The notes under the pieces: generated by a model
Seen by the model: the letters and a program-made list of their open reading frames with translations, nothing else
The model's database searches: none
Told to the model about the DNA's origin: nothing
Assembly: GCA_017550285.1 (NCBI GenBank)
Contig: JAFZPP010000017.1
Location: 1-64,000 of the forward strand
DNA from: Oscillospiraceae bacterium
GTDB taxonomy: Bacteria; Bacillota; Clostridia; Oscillospirales; Ruminococcaceae
Direction of reading: 5' to 3'
DNA length: 64,000 nucleotides
Part shown: one piece after another, positions 1 to 8,261 of the stretch
Layout of the letters: each line of letters opens with the position of its first letter
Position numbering within the stretch: the stretch's first letter is position 1
Translations under genes and position numbers: made by a program

Positions 1-197
1 AGACCGAATATTGCTCCTATGACGAGACCGCCTGTCGGTCCGAGGGCAATCGCCGCAACTGCAATCGGAATGACGTTCAGCGTGATGGAAAGCGGAGGGA
101 TCGGAATCGTTCCGATCGGCGTGAATGAGAATAACATCACCATCGCCGTCATGAGTCCCAGGATCACAATCGCCTTCGTTTTGTCTTTTGTTTGCAT
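1..197 (-). CDS. ECF transporter S component, 3' part cut off by window edge; probably pantothenate-type
   Basis: Only the first 65 or so residues are present. The protein starts at an ATG at 197 with a GGAGGAATT ribosome site just upstream. After a short basic N-terminus (MQTKDKTK) it shows a hydrophobic helix, a TPIGTIPIPP loop and a second helix ending in ALGPTGG. This pattern is typical of the substrate-binding S component of energy-coupling-factor vitamin importers, which sit in the membrane and pair with shared EcfT/EcfA energisers. The divergent neighbour is coaBC, which makes coenzyme A from pantothenate, so a PanT role (pantothenate uptake) is a reasonable inference. Other ECF substrates cannot be excluded from the fragment. 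Confidence 0.75.
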   Translation of the reverse strand, partial: MQTKDKTKAIVILGLMTAMVMLFSFTPIGTIPIPPLSITLNVIPIAVAAIALGPTGGLVIGAIFG

Positions 198-253
198 TTC
201 AAAATTCCTCCTTGTTGTTATCATTCCCCGAAGGGATACAATACAGCAGCTTC

Positions 254-282
254 ATTATAGCGCAGCCGGAAGGAAAAGTAAA
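254..282 (-). promoter_or_regulatory. Sigma-A promoter for the ECF transporter gene
   Basis: On the minus strand a TTTACT -35 box and a perfect TATAAT -10 box are 17 bases apart. The -10 box lies about 57 bases upstream of the start codon. Confidence 0.7.
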
Positions 283-331
283 CGGTTTATACCGCTCTGT
301 AACCTTTTCTGTGAAAAAAGAAAAAAGGGGG

Positions 332-360
332 TTCCATTTTCCGTTAAAAAATGGTATAAT
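332..360 (+). promoter_or_regulatory. Probable sigma-A promoter for coaBC
   Basis: A perfect TATAAT at 355-360 follows a weak TTCCAT -35 box by 17 bases. It lies 48 bases before the coaBC start codon. Confidence 0.6.
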
Positions 361-408
361 TGATTGCAGATACAATGTATCAATCTGATTGTTTTCGGAG
401 GAACCGCC

Positions 409-1611
409 ATGCTGACAGGAAAAACCGCCGTGCTCGCCGTCACCGGCAGCATCGCCGCATATAAGATTCCGAACCTCGTCCGGATGCTGACAAAGCTGCA
501 CTGCAATGTGCAGGTGCTCATGACGCAGAACGCGACGCAGTTCATCAATCCGATCACGTTTGAAACACTGACCGGCAACAAATGCCTGATTGACACCTTT
601 GACCGCAATTTCCAGTACAGCGTCGAGCATGTCGCACTCGCAAAACAGGCGGATGTCGTCATGGTCGCGCCCGCATCCGCAAATGTCATCGGCAAAATCG
701 CAAACGGCATCGCAGACGATATGCTGACGACAACCGTCATGGCATGCCCCTGCAAGAAGATCATCTCCCCTGCGATGAATCATAATATGTATCATAATCC
801 GATTGTACAGGATAATATCCGGAAGCTCGAACGCTTCGGCTATGAGATCGCCGCGCCCGATACCGGCAGACTTGCAAACGGCGACATCGGCGACGGCAGA
901 ATGCCCGAGGAAAAGGTGCTGTTTCAGTATATCATGCGCGAGATCGCATGCGAAAAGGACCTTGCAGGCAAAAAGATACTCGTGACCGCCGGCGCGACGC
1001 GCGAGGCACTCGATCCGGTGCGCTTTATCACGAATCATTCCTCCGGCAAAATGGGCTTTGCCGTTGCAGAAGCCGCTGTCCGCCGCGGCGCAGAGGTCAC
1101 GCTTGTTGCCGCACATACCGATATCGAGCCGCCGCTCTTTGCGGATGTTGTTCCGGTCGTATCGGCTGCGGATATGTTCGAGGCAGTCACATCGCGCGCG
1201 GATGAAATGGATATCATCATCAAGGCGGCGGCAGTCTCGGATTATACGCCTGCAACCGTCGCGGACAATAAGATCAAAAAATCCGACGGAACGCTGACAA
1301 TCGAAATGCAGCGCACAAAGGATATCCTGAAATATCTCGGCGAGCATAAGCGCAAAGGGCAGTTTATCTGCGGATTCTCCATGGAAACGGAGCATGTTGT
1401 TGAAAATTCGCGGAAGAAGCTCGCCTCGAAAAACTGTGACATGATCTGCGCAAACAGCCTCCGCACAGAGGGCGCAGGTTTCGGCACGGATACGAATGTC
1501 CTGACGCTCATCACCGCCGACCGTGAGATCGAGCTCGAGAAGATGAGCAAGGAAGCCGCCGCGCACCGCATCTTTGATACAATTTTAGCGGTGTCTCCGA
1601 CGGCGCAATAA
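409..1611 (+). CDS. coaBC: Bifunctional phosphopantothenoylcysteine decarboxylase / phosphopantothenate-cysteine ligase
   Basis: CoaBC performs two consecutive steps of coenzyme A synthesis in the cytosol: joining cysteine to 4'-phosphopantothenate, then decarboxylating the product to 4'-phosphopantetheine. The N-terminal half (about 1-180) is the FMN-binding CoaC flavoprotein, with GSIAAYK, the catalytic histidine at 74 in VEHVA, an APASAN loop near 87-92 and the PAMN motif near 121. The C-terminal half (from about 188) is CoaB, with VTAGATRE, the conserved Asn210 in NHSSGKMG, and a KIKK lysine motif. At 400 residues it has normal length. ATG 409 was chosen because GGAGG lies 7 bases upstream; an upstream in-frame ATG at 364 lacks a ribosome site. 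Confidence 0.96.
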   Translation: MLTGKTAVLAVTGSIAAYKIPNLVRMLTKLHCNVQVLMTQNATQFINPITFETLTGNKCLIDTFDRNFQYSVEHVALAKQADVVMVAPASANVIGKIANGIADDMLTTTVMACPCKKIISPAMNHNMYHNPIVQDNIRKLERFGYEIAAPDTGRLANGDIGDGRMPEEKVLFQYIMREIACEKDLAGKKILVTAGATREALDPVRFITNHSSGKMGFAVAEAAVRRGAEVTLVAAHTDIEPPLFADVVPVVSAADMFEAVTSRADEMDIIIKAAAVSDYTPATVADNKIKKSDGTLTIEMQRTKDILKYLGEHKRKGQFICGFSMETEHVVENSRKKLASKNCDMICANSLRTEGAGFGTDTNVLTLITADREIELEKMSKEAAAHRIFDTILAVSPTAQ

Positions 1612-1634
1612 GAGAATATCTGTTTTGTTATCAT

Positions 1635-1678
1635 AAAAAGCCGCCCGATTCATGCAATGCGCTGATTCGACGGCTTTT
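1635..1678 (+). terminator. Probable terminator after coaBC
   Basis: AAAAGCCG at the 5' side pairs with CGGCTTTT at the 3' side, with a weaker inner stem. It lies 24 bases after the coaBC stop and resembles the element at 1740-1783. Confidence 0.55.
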
Positions 1679-1739
1679 CACGTTTCATTTTTCTCTATTC
1701 GCTTTCTCCTTCCTCCCTCCTCCTTTCTCCATGCATAAC

Positions 1740-1783
1740 AAAAGCCGCTCAATCCGCGCTGTGACGCAGAATTGAGCGGCTTT
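1740..1783. terminator. Bidirectional hairpin terminator; near-copy exists at 24036-24078
   Basis: AAAGCCGCTCAAT pairs perfectly with ATTGAGCGGCTTT around a 17-base centre. It sits between the convergent coaBC and the small gene at 1819-2079, so it can stop transcription from both sides. The stretch 1681-1732 before it is almost pure pyrimidine. Confidence 0.7.
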
Positions 1784-1818
1784 CATATTCATCATTGCAA
1801 TTTTATCGGAGACACCGG

Positions 1819-2079
1819 TCAGTCTTCCTTCTTGGCGTCGTCCTTTTTGCCGCCGAGCAGACCGCCGACAACATCCTTGAGCTTATCGCCGATGCCGCTG
1901 ACGCCTTCCTTGGCGACAGCCGCCTTGACAGCCTCAATGATCTTATTGAGCGTATCCTTATCGACCTCACCGACAATGCCCTTGACGGCGCCTGCCGGAT
2001 CCTTCATGAATTTTTCCTTCAGATTGCCGTCCTTGGTAATCTGCGCTATAATCTTCTCTACTTCTGCTTTGATATCCAT
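1819..2079 (-). CDS. Small acidic/lysine-rich protein of unknown function
   Basis: This encodes an 86-residue soluble protein without signal peptide or membrane segment. It appears mostly helical: an N-terminal amphipathic stretch, a KDPAGAVKGIVG segment near residues 26-37, a second helix, a glycine-rich hinge (VVGGLLGG) and a charged tail KKDDAKKED. The GGAGGAAC ribosome site is well placed before ATG 2079. The KDP..AV..I.G segment recalls short helical proteins common in Clostridia, but I cannot name a family. The gene lies 30 bases after the DUF1508 gene, probably in one transcript. Confidence 0.75.
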   Translation of the reverse strand: MDIKAEVEKIIAQITKDGNLKEKFMKDPAGAVKGIVGEVDKDTLNKIIEAVKAAVAKEGVSGIGDKLKDVVGGLLGGKKDDAKKED

Positions 2080-2109
2080 TGGAATGTTCCTCCTGTGAAA
2101 AATAGTTGC

Positions 2110-2481
2110 TTACTCTTCCTGCATCTCGATCTTGGAATCTGCATTCTTCTTGACAGACTCGATGCCGTTCAGGCAGCCGGAGATTGCCTTATAGCCCTCG
2201 CTGACTGCGATGATCTGACCGTTCGTTGCCTTGAGGCGGAAACGGAATTCGCCCTTCTTATCGTTATAGACCTCAAACTTCGGGTGCTTCTGCTTTGCAA
2301 AGCCCTCCTCGGTCTGGTTCTCAATCCCTGCAACCGGCGCATTGCGCTGCACGCTTGCGATACCGGCACGGCATGCCTTTTCGGTCGTATAGACCTCGGA
2401 GGTTGCGATCACTTCGCCGTTGCCTGCCTTGAGGTCAAACTTAATGCCTGTTTTTGTTTTTTTAATCAGATATTTTCCCAT
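2110..2481 (-). CDS. DUF1508 (YegP-like) tandem-repeat protein
   Basis: The 123-residue protein consists of two copies of the roughly 50-residue DUF1508 fold. Repeat one begins MGKYLIKKTKTGIKFDLKA and repeat two begins FEVYNDKKGEFRFRLKA. Each continues with the NG[EQ][VI]I..SE.Y motif and ends with an [IC].GI.SV segment. YegP-type proteins are small and cytosolic; their function is not established, although a stress link has been suggested for some. ATG 2481 was chosen over upstream in-frame starts because an AGGAGG site precedes it by about 8 bases and homology begins there. Confidence 0.88.
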   Translation of the reverse strand: MGKYLIKKTKTGIKFDLKAGNGEVIATSEVYTTEKACRAGIASVQRNAPVAGIENQTEEGFAKQKHPKFEVYNDKKGEFRFRLKATNGQIIAVSEGYKAISGCLNGIESVKKNADSKIEMQEE

Positions 2482-2539
2482 AATACATTCCTCCTGTTTC
2501 ATGCTGTGTAAGATTGCCGAATCTCCGGCGATCATGTTT

Positions 2540-2568
2540 ATTATACACGAAACTGCACAGAAAGTCAA
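2540..2568 (-). promoter_or_regulatory. Sigma-A promoter for the DUF1508 gene and the small gene after it
   Basis: The minus strand shows TTGACT, 17 bases, then TATAAT. The -10 box ends about 58 bases upstream of the DUF1508 start. Confidence 0.82.
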
Positions 2569-2623
2569 GATAATTCCGCAGATTTTTTACTGAAACACGA
2601 ATTATTTTTCCGATTTGACAAAT

Positions 2624-2654
2624 ATCCCCGATGCATTTTCGGTGCATCGGGGAT
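2624..2654 (-). terminator. Probable terminator after the patatin gene
   Basis: ATCCCCGATGCA pairs perfectly with TGCATCGGGGAT around a 7-base loop, 12 bases beyond the stop codon of the patatin-like gene. The U-tract on the minus strand is poor, so termination may be incomplete. Confidence 0.55.
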
Positions 2655-2665
2655 GAATTCTGATG

Positions 2666-3532
2666 TTATTCAGACTGCCCTGCAAGGAATGCGCGCAGCG
2701 CAGGCAGCACGGAAAGCCCTGTCTCCCTGCCGATTGCATAGACGGCACGCAGCTTCTCCGGATCATGCGTCACATGGCTGACCGGCAGCTTCTCCGGCGG
2801 ACGGATAACAAATGCCGTACCGTTCTCCTCCGCCTCGCAGACATGCGCGACCTGTTTATTATACATGATATGCCGCCGCTCCATGGCACGGAGCAGTGCA
2901 GGATATTTCCGGTAGACCGTGCGTGCAAGCGGCATCGTGGAATTCGGCTGCTTGACATAGCCCTTCGGCTGCGTCAGAATCACGATATTGCGCTGATATC
3001 CCTTATACTCAAAGTATTTCAGCGGAATCGAATCGGCAATCCCGCCGTCGAGCATTTCATAGTTTCCGGCTTTGACAATCCTTGAGGCAAGCGGCATCGA
3101 CGCACAGGCGCGTACCCATTCAAGCTCCTCTCTGTCGAGCATATCACGGCACTGATGATAAACCGCTCTGCCCGTATGCACATCGGTGCAGGCAATATAA
3201 AACGGGACGCCGTTTGCTAAGAATGTCTCGTTGTCAATCGGGTCAAGCTGTTCCGGTATCGTATGGTAGCAGAATTCCGCGCCGAACATATCACCGGTCA
3301 GCAGCAGCGAAGGCACACTGCAAAAGCGCGGGTCCTTTACATATTTCAGACAGTAGCGGAGGGCTCTGCCGCGCTGCTTTGTGAGGAAATTGCAGCCGAA
3401 TGTCGCGCCGGCGGATATGCCGATCATGCCGTCAACCGTGATGCCCTCATCGAGAAATACATCGAGGATTGCCGACGTAAACAGACCGCGCATGGCGCCG
3501 CCCTCAAGAACCAGTCCGAGCTTTTGCTTCAT
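2666..3532 (-). CDS. Patatin-like phospholipase family protein (YjjU type)
   Basis: This is a predicted cytosolic serine lipid hydrolase of 288 residues. It has the patatin hallmarks in order: an oxyanion-hole motif LEGGAMRG near residues 9-16, the nucleophile Ser40 in GISAG, and the dyad aspartate at 162 in LDGGIADS. This order and length fit the YjjU/RssA-like patatin group, whose substrates are mostly unknown. ATG 3532 is preferred because GGAG precedes it and the patatin fold begins there; a longer reading would overlap the trkH stop. It lies 38 bases after trkH and may share its transcript. Confidence 0.9.
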   Translation of the reverse strand: MKQKLGLVLEGGAMRGLFTSAILDVFLDEGITVDGMIGISAGATFGCNFLTKQRGRALRYCLKYVKDPRFCSVPSLLLTGDMFGAEFCYHTIPEQLDPIDNETFLANGVPFYIACTDVHTGRAVYHQCRDMLDREELEWVRACASMPLASRIVKAGNYEMLDGGIADSIPLKYFEYKGYQRNIVILTQPKGYVKQPNSTMPLARTVYRKYPALLRAMERRHIMYNKQVAHVCEAEENGTAFVIRPPEKLPVSHVTHDPEKLRAVYAIGRETGLSVLPALRAFLAGQSE

Positions 3533-3570
3533 AAAGTTACTCCGTTTCGTATGATATTGTACATCCGCAG

Positions 3571-5007
3571 TTATTTTTTCCATGTCGAGGGTGCCAGCAG
3601 CAGCACAATCGGGAACAGCTCCAGTCTGCCTGCGAGCATATCAAAAATCAGAACGCATTTGGAGCCGGTTGAGAAAACGTCATAATTCGAGGTCGGTCCG
3701 ACCAGCTCGAGACCCGGTCCGATGTTGTTGAGCGTTGCAACAACCGCGGTGAAATTCGTCGTCAGATCAAGTCCGTCAACCGTCAGGATCAGCATACTGA
3801 TCACATAGATCATAATATACACGGCAAAATACACATGCACGGATTTGATGATCTCCGCATCGACCTGATGCCCGTCCATGCGCACCTTTTTCACTTGCCG
3901 CGGATGCGTCATGACACGCAGCTCATTGCCCATATTCCGGAACAGAATGATGAAGCGCGAGACCTTAATGCCGCCGCCCGTCGAGCCTGCGCAGGCGCCG
4001 ACAAACATCAGCATGACCAGCAGTGTCCGCGAATAAACCGGAAACTGATTGAAGTCCACGGTTGCAAATCCGGTCGAGGACAGCAGCGAGCCGATTGTAA
4101 AGGAGCTGTGCATCAGTGCCTCGCCCGTCCCGCGGAACATCGGCAGATGCCGGACATTGAGCGTGATTGTCACGATTGCAAAGACGATGATGCCGAGATA
4201 GACCTTCAGCTCATCAGTCAGTGCTTCCTTGAATTTCTTATGCAGAAGCAGGAAATAGCAGGAGAAATTGATGCCGAAGAGGAACATGAACACCGTAATG
4301 ACATTGATGCAGAACGGCGTATACGGCATACCTGCCGGATTGCAGGAGAAGCCGCCCGTTCCGGCTGTGGCAACGGAAATATTGATTGCATCAAAGACCG
4401 GCATGCCGCCGATCAGCAGCAGTACAAATTCCGCAACCGTCATGACAAAATATATGATGTAAAGCAGCATGGCGGTCTTGCGGACGCGCGGCACCAGCTT
4501 GCTGACCGAAGGTCCCGGGCTCTCCGCCTTCATCAGATACATATTCTGACCGCCTGCAAGCGGCAGAATCGCCATAATAAAGACCAGCACGCCCATGCCG
4601 CCGACCCAGTGCGTAAAGCTGCGCCACATCAGCATGCATTTCGGCACCGGCGCCAGATCGTGCAGGATGCTTGCGCCGGTTGTCGTGAATCCGGAAACCG
4701 CCTCAAACATCGCATCGACAAACTTCGGAATCGTTCCGGAAATCCAGAACGGCAGCGCGCCGATCAGACTGAGCACCAGCCAGCTCAGCGCGACAATCAC
4801 AAAGCCGTCGCGCGCAAACAGATTCTTATTCTGCGGCTTAAAGCGCGTAATCACGATGCCTGCCAGCAGACAGAGCGCTGCGATGACCGCAAAGAGCAGC
4901 AGCTCCGGCTCGTGATATACTGCGGCGGTCACTGTCGGCACCGCCATAAATACACCCTCGAAAAACAGCAGGATTCCGAGAATATAGATCGTCATTCGGA
5001 TATTCAT
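3571..5007 (-). CDS. trkH: TrkH-family potassium uptake channel subunit
   Basis: TrkH forms the membrane pore of a potassium uptake system gated by TrkA. The 478-residue protein is highly hydrophobic and has four pore-loop repeats with recognisable filter segments: TTTGAS, ATAGTGGFS, SSTGFA and NNIGPG. A GSTGGG motif occurs in the loop near the third repeat, and KVSRF, a typical TrkH cytoplasmic stretch, follows. The length matches the TrkH family (about 480). It follows trkA by 16 bases, so the two subunits are co-transcribed. The ribosome site GGAGG is 10 bases before ATG 5007. Confidence 0.95.
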   Translation of the reverse strand: MNIRMTIYILGILLFFEGVFMAVPTVTAAVYHEPELLLFAVIAALCLLAGIVITRFKPQNKNLFARDGFVIVALSWLVLSLIGALPFWISGTIPKFVDAMFEAVSGFTTTGASILHDLAPVPKCMLMWRSFTHWVGGMGVLVFIMAILPLAGGQNMYLMKAESPGPSVSKLVPRVRKTAMLLYIIYFVMTVAEFVLLLIGGMPVFDAINISVATAGTGGFSCNPAGMPYTPFCINVITVFMFLFGINFSCYFLLLHKKFKEALTDELKVYLGIIVFAIVTITLNVRHLPMFRGTGEALMHSSFTIGSLLSSTGFATVDFNQFPVYSRTLLVMLMFVGACAGSTGGGIKVSRFIILFRNMGNELRVMTHPRQVKKVRMDGHQVDAEIIKSVHVYFAVYIMIYVISMLILTVDGLDLTTNFTAVVATLNNIGPGLELVGPTSNYDVFSTGSKCVLIFDMLAGRLELFPIVLLLAPSTWKK

Positions 5008-5023
5008 TCTGTCACAGCCTCCG

Positions 5024-6379
5024 TCATTGCAGCAGATCGTTCATGTCATGCAGTCCGAGATGATTCGTCACAATGACAACCGAATCGCCCTGCTGAATCA
5101 TATCGCTGCCGCGCGGGATCAGAACCTTGCCGTTGCGGACAATCGCCGCAACCAGCACGCCGCTGCGCAGTTTCAGACGCATCAGCGGTGCGGCAGTCAG
5201 CGCCGAATCCGCATTGACGGTAAATTCTGCCGCCTCGACCTTGCCCTTGATGATCTGATAGAGCGTTTCCAGGTTCGTGCCCATGGTCTTGTTCATCGCG
5301 CGGACATAGCGCACAATGTAATCCGAGGTCAGATTCTTCGGATAGATGATCGTATCCAGATCGAGATGCCCGATCACCGAATCAAAGTCAATGCGGTTGA
5401 TTTTCGTCACAACCTTGCCCTCTGTTACGGATTTTGCAAAAAGCGAAAGCAGGATATTCTCCTCATCGAGATTCGTCAGCGAAACGAATGCCTCCGCGCG
5501 GTTGATATTCTCCTGCATCAGAATCTCCTGATTGATCGCATCCGCATAGATCACATTGACATCGGAGAACATATCCGTCAACATATCCACTCTGTCCTCA
5601 TCCTTCTCGATGACGGTGATGCTCATGCCGTCCTTTTCGAGAATCCGGCAGAGATAATGCGTGATATCGCCGCCGCCCGCAATCAGGACATCATTGACCG
5701 GCTTCGCCTTGTAATTGATGCGCTTGAAGAAATTGAATGCACTCTTAGGGTCGGCGATGATCGAAATGACATCGCGTGCCTCGAACCTGAAATCGCCGGA
5801 TGCGATGAACGCCTCATCATCGCGCTCGATTGTGCAGACCAGCACATCACAGTGCAGCTTCGCCGCGATCTCGCGCACCTGCATGCCGCAGAGCGGAGAA
5901 TCCTCCGGCAGCTTGAATTTCAGCAGCTCGATCTTGCCCTTGACAAAGGTATCAATCTTGATCGCCGACGGGAAACGCAGGACACGCGCAATCTCTTCCG
6001 CAGCGGCATATTCCGGATTGATGACCATGGCAAGTCCGAGTTCCTCTTTCAGATAGCGGACATCGGCATTGTACTGCGGGCTGCGGACACGCGCAATGGT
6101 CTGGCAGCCGCCGGCTTTCTTTGCAATCAGGCAGCAGAGCAGATTCCGCTCGTCGGAGCCGGTGACGGCAATCAGCAAATCTGCCTTGTCGATGCCTGCC
6201 TCCTCGAGTACGGCGCGCGTCGCACCGTTTCCGGCAACATGCATGACATCATAGCGCTCTGCAACATCCGTTGCGCGGGCGCCGTTGATATCGACAACCG
6301 TGATATTGTTTCCCGGCTCGTTCAGCTGCTCCGTGAGCACTCTGCCGACCTTGCCGCAGCCGACAATGATAATATTCAA
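5024..6379 (-). CDS. trkA: TrkA, NAD-binding regulatory subunit of the Trk potassium system
   Basis: TrkA is a peripheral cytosolic protein that gates TrkH in response to nucleotides. The 451-residue protein has two RCK units. The first Rossmann domain begins MNIIIVGCGKVG; the second starts near residue 233 with VLIAGGGDITHYL, a less regular glycine motif. Each is followed by a TrkA-C domain, the last ending near the C-terminus with GDSVVIVTN. The start codon is TTG, preceded by AGGAGGAG about 10 bases upstream. It is immediately upstream of trkH, the usual pairing. Confidence 0.95.
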   Translation of the reverse strand: MNIIIVGCGKVGRVLTEQLNEPGNNITVVDINGARATDVAERYDVMHVAGNGATRAVLEEAGIDKADLLIAVTGSDERNLLCCLIAKKAGGCQTIARVRSPQYNADVRYLKEELGLAMVINPEYAAAEEIARVLRFPSAIKIDTFVKGKIELLKFKLPEDSPLCGMQVREIAAKLHCDVLVCTIERDDEAFIASGDFRFEARDVISIIADPKSAFNFFKRINYKAKPVNDVLIAGGGDITHYLCRILEKDGMSITVIEKDEDRVDMLTDMFSDVNVIYADAINQEILMQENINRAEAFVSLTNLDEENILLSLFAKSVTEGKVVTKINRIDFDSVIGHLDLDTIIYPKNLTSDYIVRYVRAMNKTMGTNLETLYQIIKGKVEAAEFTVNADSALTAAPLMRLKLRSGVLVAAIVRNGKVLIPRGSDMIQQGDSVVIVTNHLGLHDMNDLLQ

Positions 6380-6420
6380 AGCTGTGAACTCCTCCTAAAG
6401 CATTGCTTTATTCCGGTGAA

Positions 6421-7152
6421 TCAGTCATGCCGTTCGGCTGGATTGCCGAAGGTCTCGCAGAAGCGCGCCGAGAAGGAAGGCTCCCGTCCGGCGGCATAGA
6501 GATGACCGGTATCACCGAAGGTATTGATGCGGAATGACGCGATTCCCGCTCTGCGCTCCTCCGTCGAGAGGACAGTGACCGCAGTCGGGGCGGCACAGAG
6601 CCCGTGCCAGAGCACCATCGGCGAGCAGCCGATCAGGTGCGCAAGCATGACGCATTCCACGCCGAAATGACAAAACAGCACAATCGTATCGGTATTCGGA
6701 TGTTCCGCGCGGTAGATCATGCCGTCGCGGACATAGCCGTGTTTTCTGAGCAGATCATCGAGTCCCTGCCAGACGCGCTTTGCCTCATCGCCGACGCCGT
6801 ATTCGCGCATGACATCCGTTTCTGCCCATTGATCCTTGTCATAATACAGAGGCTCCTGCGTCCAGTATGCGGGGAGCCAGTCCCACGGCACACGGACATC
6901 GCCGGTATCCGGATGCAGAATCGGCGCATGAAATTCACGCAGCCAAGGGAGCGTTTTCGCTTCACGGTGCAGCGTTTCGAGCGTATAGCGGGCGGTCGCC
7001 TGCGCCCTGCCGAGCGGCGAAACATAAAATGCCGCAATATCCGGATGCTGCCGCAGACGCTCCGCTGTCAGCATCGCCTCGGTTTTTCCGGTATCGGTCA
7101 GCGAATCATGTTCATAATCCGGATCGCCGTGCCGGACAATTATCAGTTTCAT
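6421..7152 (-). CDS. Histidine phosphatase family protein
   Basis: This 243-residue cytosolic protein belongs to the phosphoglycerate-mutase-like histidine phosphatase superfamily. The catalytic RHG motif is at residues 7-9 in IIVRHGDPD, the expected position for the phospho-accepting histidine, and LTDTGKTEA follows. A second active-site histidine is likely in LFCHFGV. The substrate cannot be read from sequence. It lies 41 bases upstream of trkA on the same strand and may be in that transcript, but nothing links its chemistry to potassium transport. AAAGGA lies just before ATG 7152. Confidence 0.88.
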   Translation of the reverse strand: MKLIIVRHGDPDYEHDSLTDTGKTEAMLTAERLRQHPDIAAFYVSPLGRAQATARYTLETLHREAKTLPWLREFHAPILHPDTGDVRVPWDWLPAYWTQEPLYYDKDQWAETDVMREYGVGDEAKRVWQGLDDLLRKHGYVRDGMIYRAEHPNTDTIVLFCHFGVECVMLAHLIGCSPMVLWHGLCAAPTAVTVLSTEERRAGIASFRINTFGDTGHLYAAGREPSFSARFCETFGNPAERHD

Positions 7153-7198
7153 AGTGTTCCTTTTCTGTGTTCAGAGAGGGGGGTAAACTGTAACCGAT

Positions 7199-7228
7199 CT
7201 GTTCTCCGTCCGGGCTGCCGGAGAACAG
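7199..7228. terminator. Strong hairpin after the SDR gene; weak terminator at best
   Basis: CTGTTCTCCG pairs perfectly with CGGAGAACAG around 10 bases. There is no clear U-tract on either strand. Confidence 0.35.
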
Positions 7229-7243
7229 AACGTCCTTTTCCCA

Positions 7244-7987
7244 TCAGTAAGCACTGCACTGCATCGCTTCCGCCTTTTCGACGGCTTCTTCCAGCGTCAT
7301 ATCATAAAACGCACCGGCAGGGAAATATCTGCCGGATTTCGGCTGCGCAATGAATGCGCCGACGATGACGCCGGGGAGTGCACTCTCGGGTGCATTCGGT
7401 GCATGCGGACCGCCGAGGTCTGTTCTGCACCAGCCGGGGTCGGTCAGATTGACTGCGACGCCGGTCCCTTCGAGCTTTGAACCCAGGTCGATTGTGACCT
7501 TATCGAGCGCTGCCTTGCTGGCAGAATAGCCTGCCTGCTCCGGTTCCAGCCGGATGCCGCTCGTTGTGTTGACGACTCTGCCGAAGCCGCGTGCGATCAT
7601 CTTCGGAATGAAGTGATAGCAGAGCATCATCGGCGAAATCGTGTTGATCTGGAAGCTCGCAGCATAATCGCTGACCGGTGTCTGCCAGTAGTCGGTGCGG
7701 TACGCAATCTGCACGCCTGCATTGTTGAGCAGGATATCGACAGGCACGCCCGCCGCATCAATTTCGGCAATCGCCTTCTCAACAGATGCTGCATCTGCAA
7801 GATCGCAGGCAACCTCACGCACCTGCACCTTCTCGGAAAGCGTTTCGGCAAGCGCTGCGGTATGCGCCGTATCGCGGCTCAGCAGGATCAGATTGCAGCC
7901 GTGCGCTGCGAGCGCTTCTGCCGCAAGTCTGCCGATTCCGCGGCTGGCACCGGTGACAAGTGCCCATTTTCCCTCAAGATTTAACAT
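7244..7987 (-). CDS. Short-chain dehydrogenase/reductase (SDR) family oxidoreductase
   Basis: This is a classical NAD(P)-dependent SDR of 247 residues. The cofactor motif TGASRGIG is at 12-19, NNAG at 88-91, and the catalytic Tyr154-x3-Lys158 pair in YSASK. A conserved serine is expected in NTTSG near 140-144. Substrate specificity cannot be deduced; the family reduces or oxidises alcohols, ketones and sugars. The gene has its own promoter, is followed by a hairpin, and is divergent from the sensor-GGDEF gene at 8262. Confidence 0.92.
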   Translation of the reverse strand: MLNLEGKWALVTGASRGIGRLAAEALAAHGCNLILLSRDTAHTAALAETLSEKVQVREVACDLADAASVEKAIAEIDAAGVPVDILLNNAGVQIAYRTDYWQTPVSDYAASFQINTISPMMLCYHFIPKMIARGFGRVVNTTSGIRLEPEQAGYSASKAALDKVTIDLGSKLEGTGVAVNLTDPGWCRTDLGGPHAPNAPESALPGVIVGAFIAQPKSGRYFPAGAFYDMTLEEAVEKAEAMQCSAY

Positions 7988-8057
7988 CGTTTCCCTCTCC
8001 TTTTTTCAAGTTGCCCGTTTCACGGCAGCAGTCCGTAATGCTGCTCCCGTTCATCAT

Positions 8058-8086
8058 ATCATACCATAAAATACGTCAAAAGTCAA
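8058..8086 (-). promoter_or_regulatory. Sigma-A promoter for the SDR gene
   Basis: The minus strand reads TTGACT, 17 bases, TATGAT, about 71 bases upstream of the SDR start codon. Confidence 0.78.
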
Positions 8087-8191
8087 CAGGCAGGCGGACT
8101 GCTGTCCGGCGCGCATACCGGAACGCACTGAAAAAATGCACAAATGGCTGTGCTCATCTATGTGCATATCTACGAAATCCCGTGAAAACCC

Positions 8192-8219
8192 TTTTTCTTT
8201 TCCGAAAATATGCTATAAT
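8192..8219 (+). promoter_or_regulatory. Probable promoter for the sensor-GGDEF gene
   Basis: A perfect TATAAT at 8214-8219 has a poor TTTTTC -35 box 16 bases upstream. The weak -35 box suggests that an activator may help. Confidence 0.5.
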
Positions 8220-8261
8220 AAAATAGGCTATGCATAACCCTGACCCAATCGAGGTGTATCT

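Noticed and set aside
199-1566. Cysteine- and histidine-rich open frame opposite coaBC
   Set aside because: It is a complementary-strand artefact of coaBC; no signal, promoter or family supports it.
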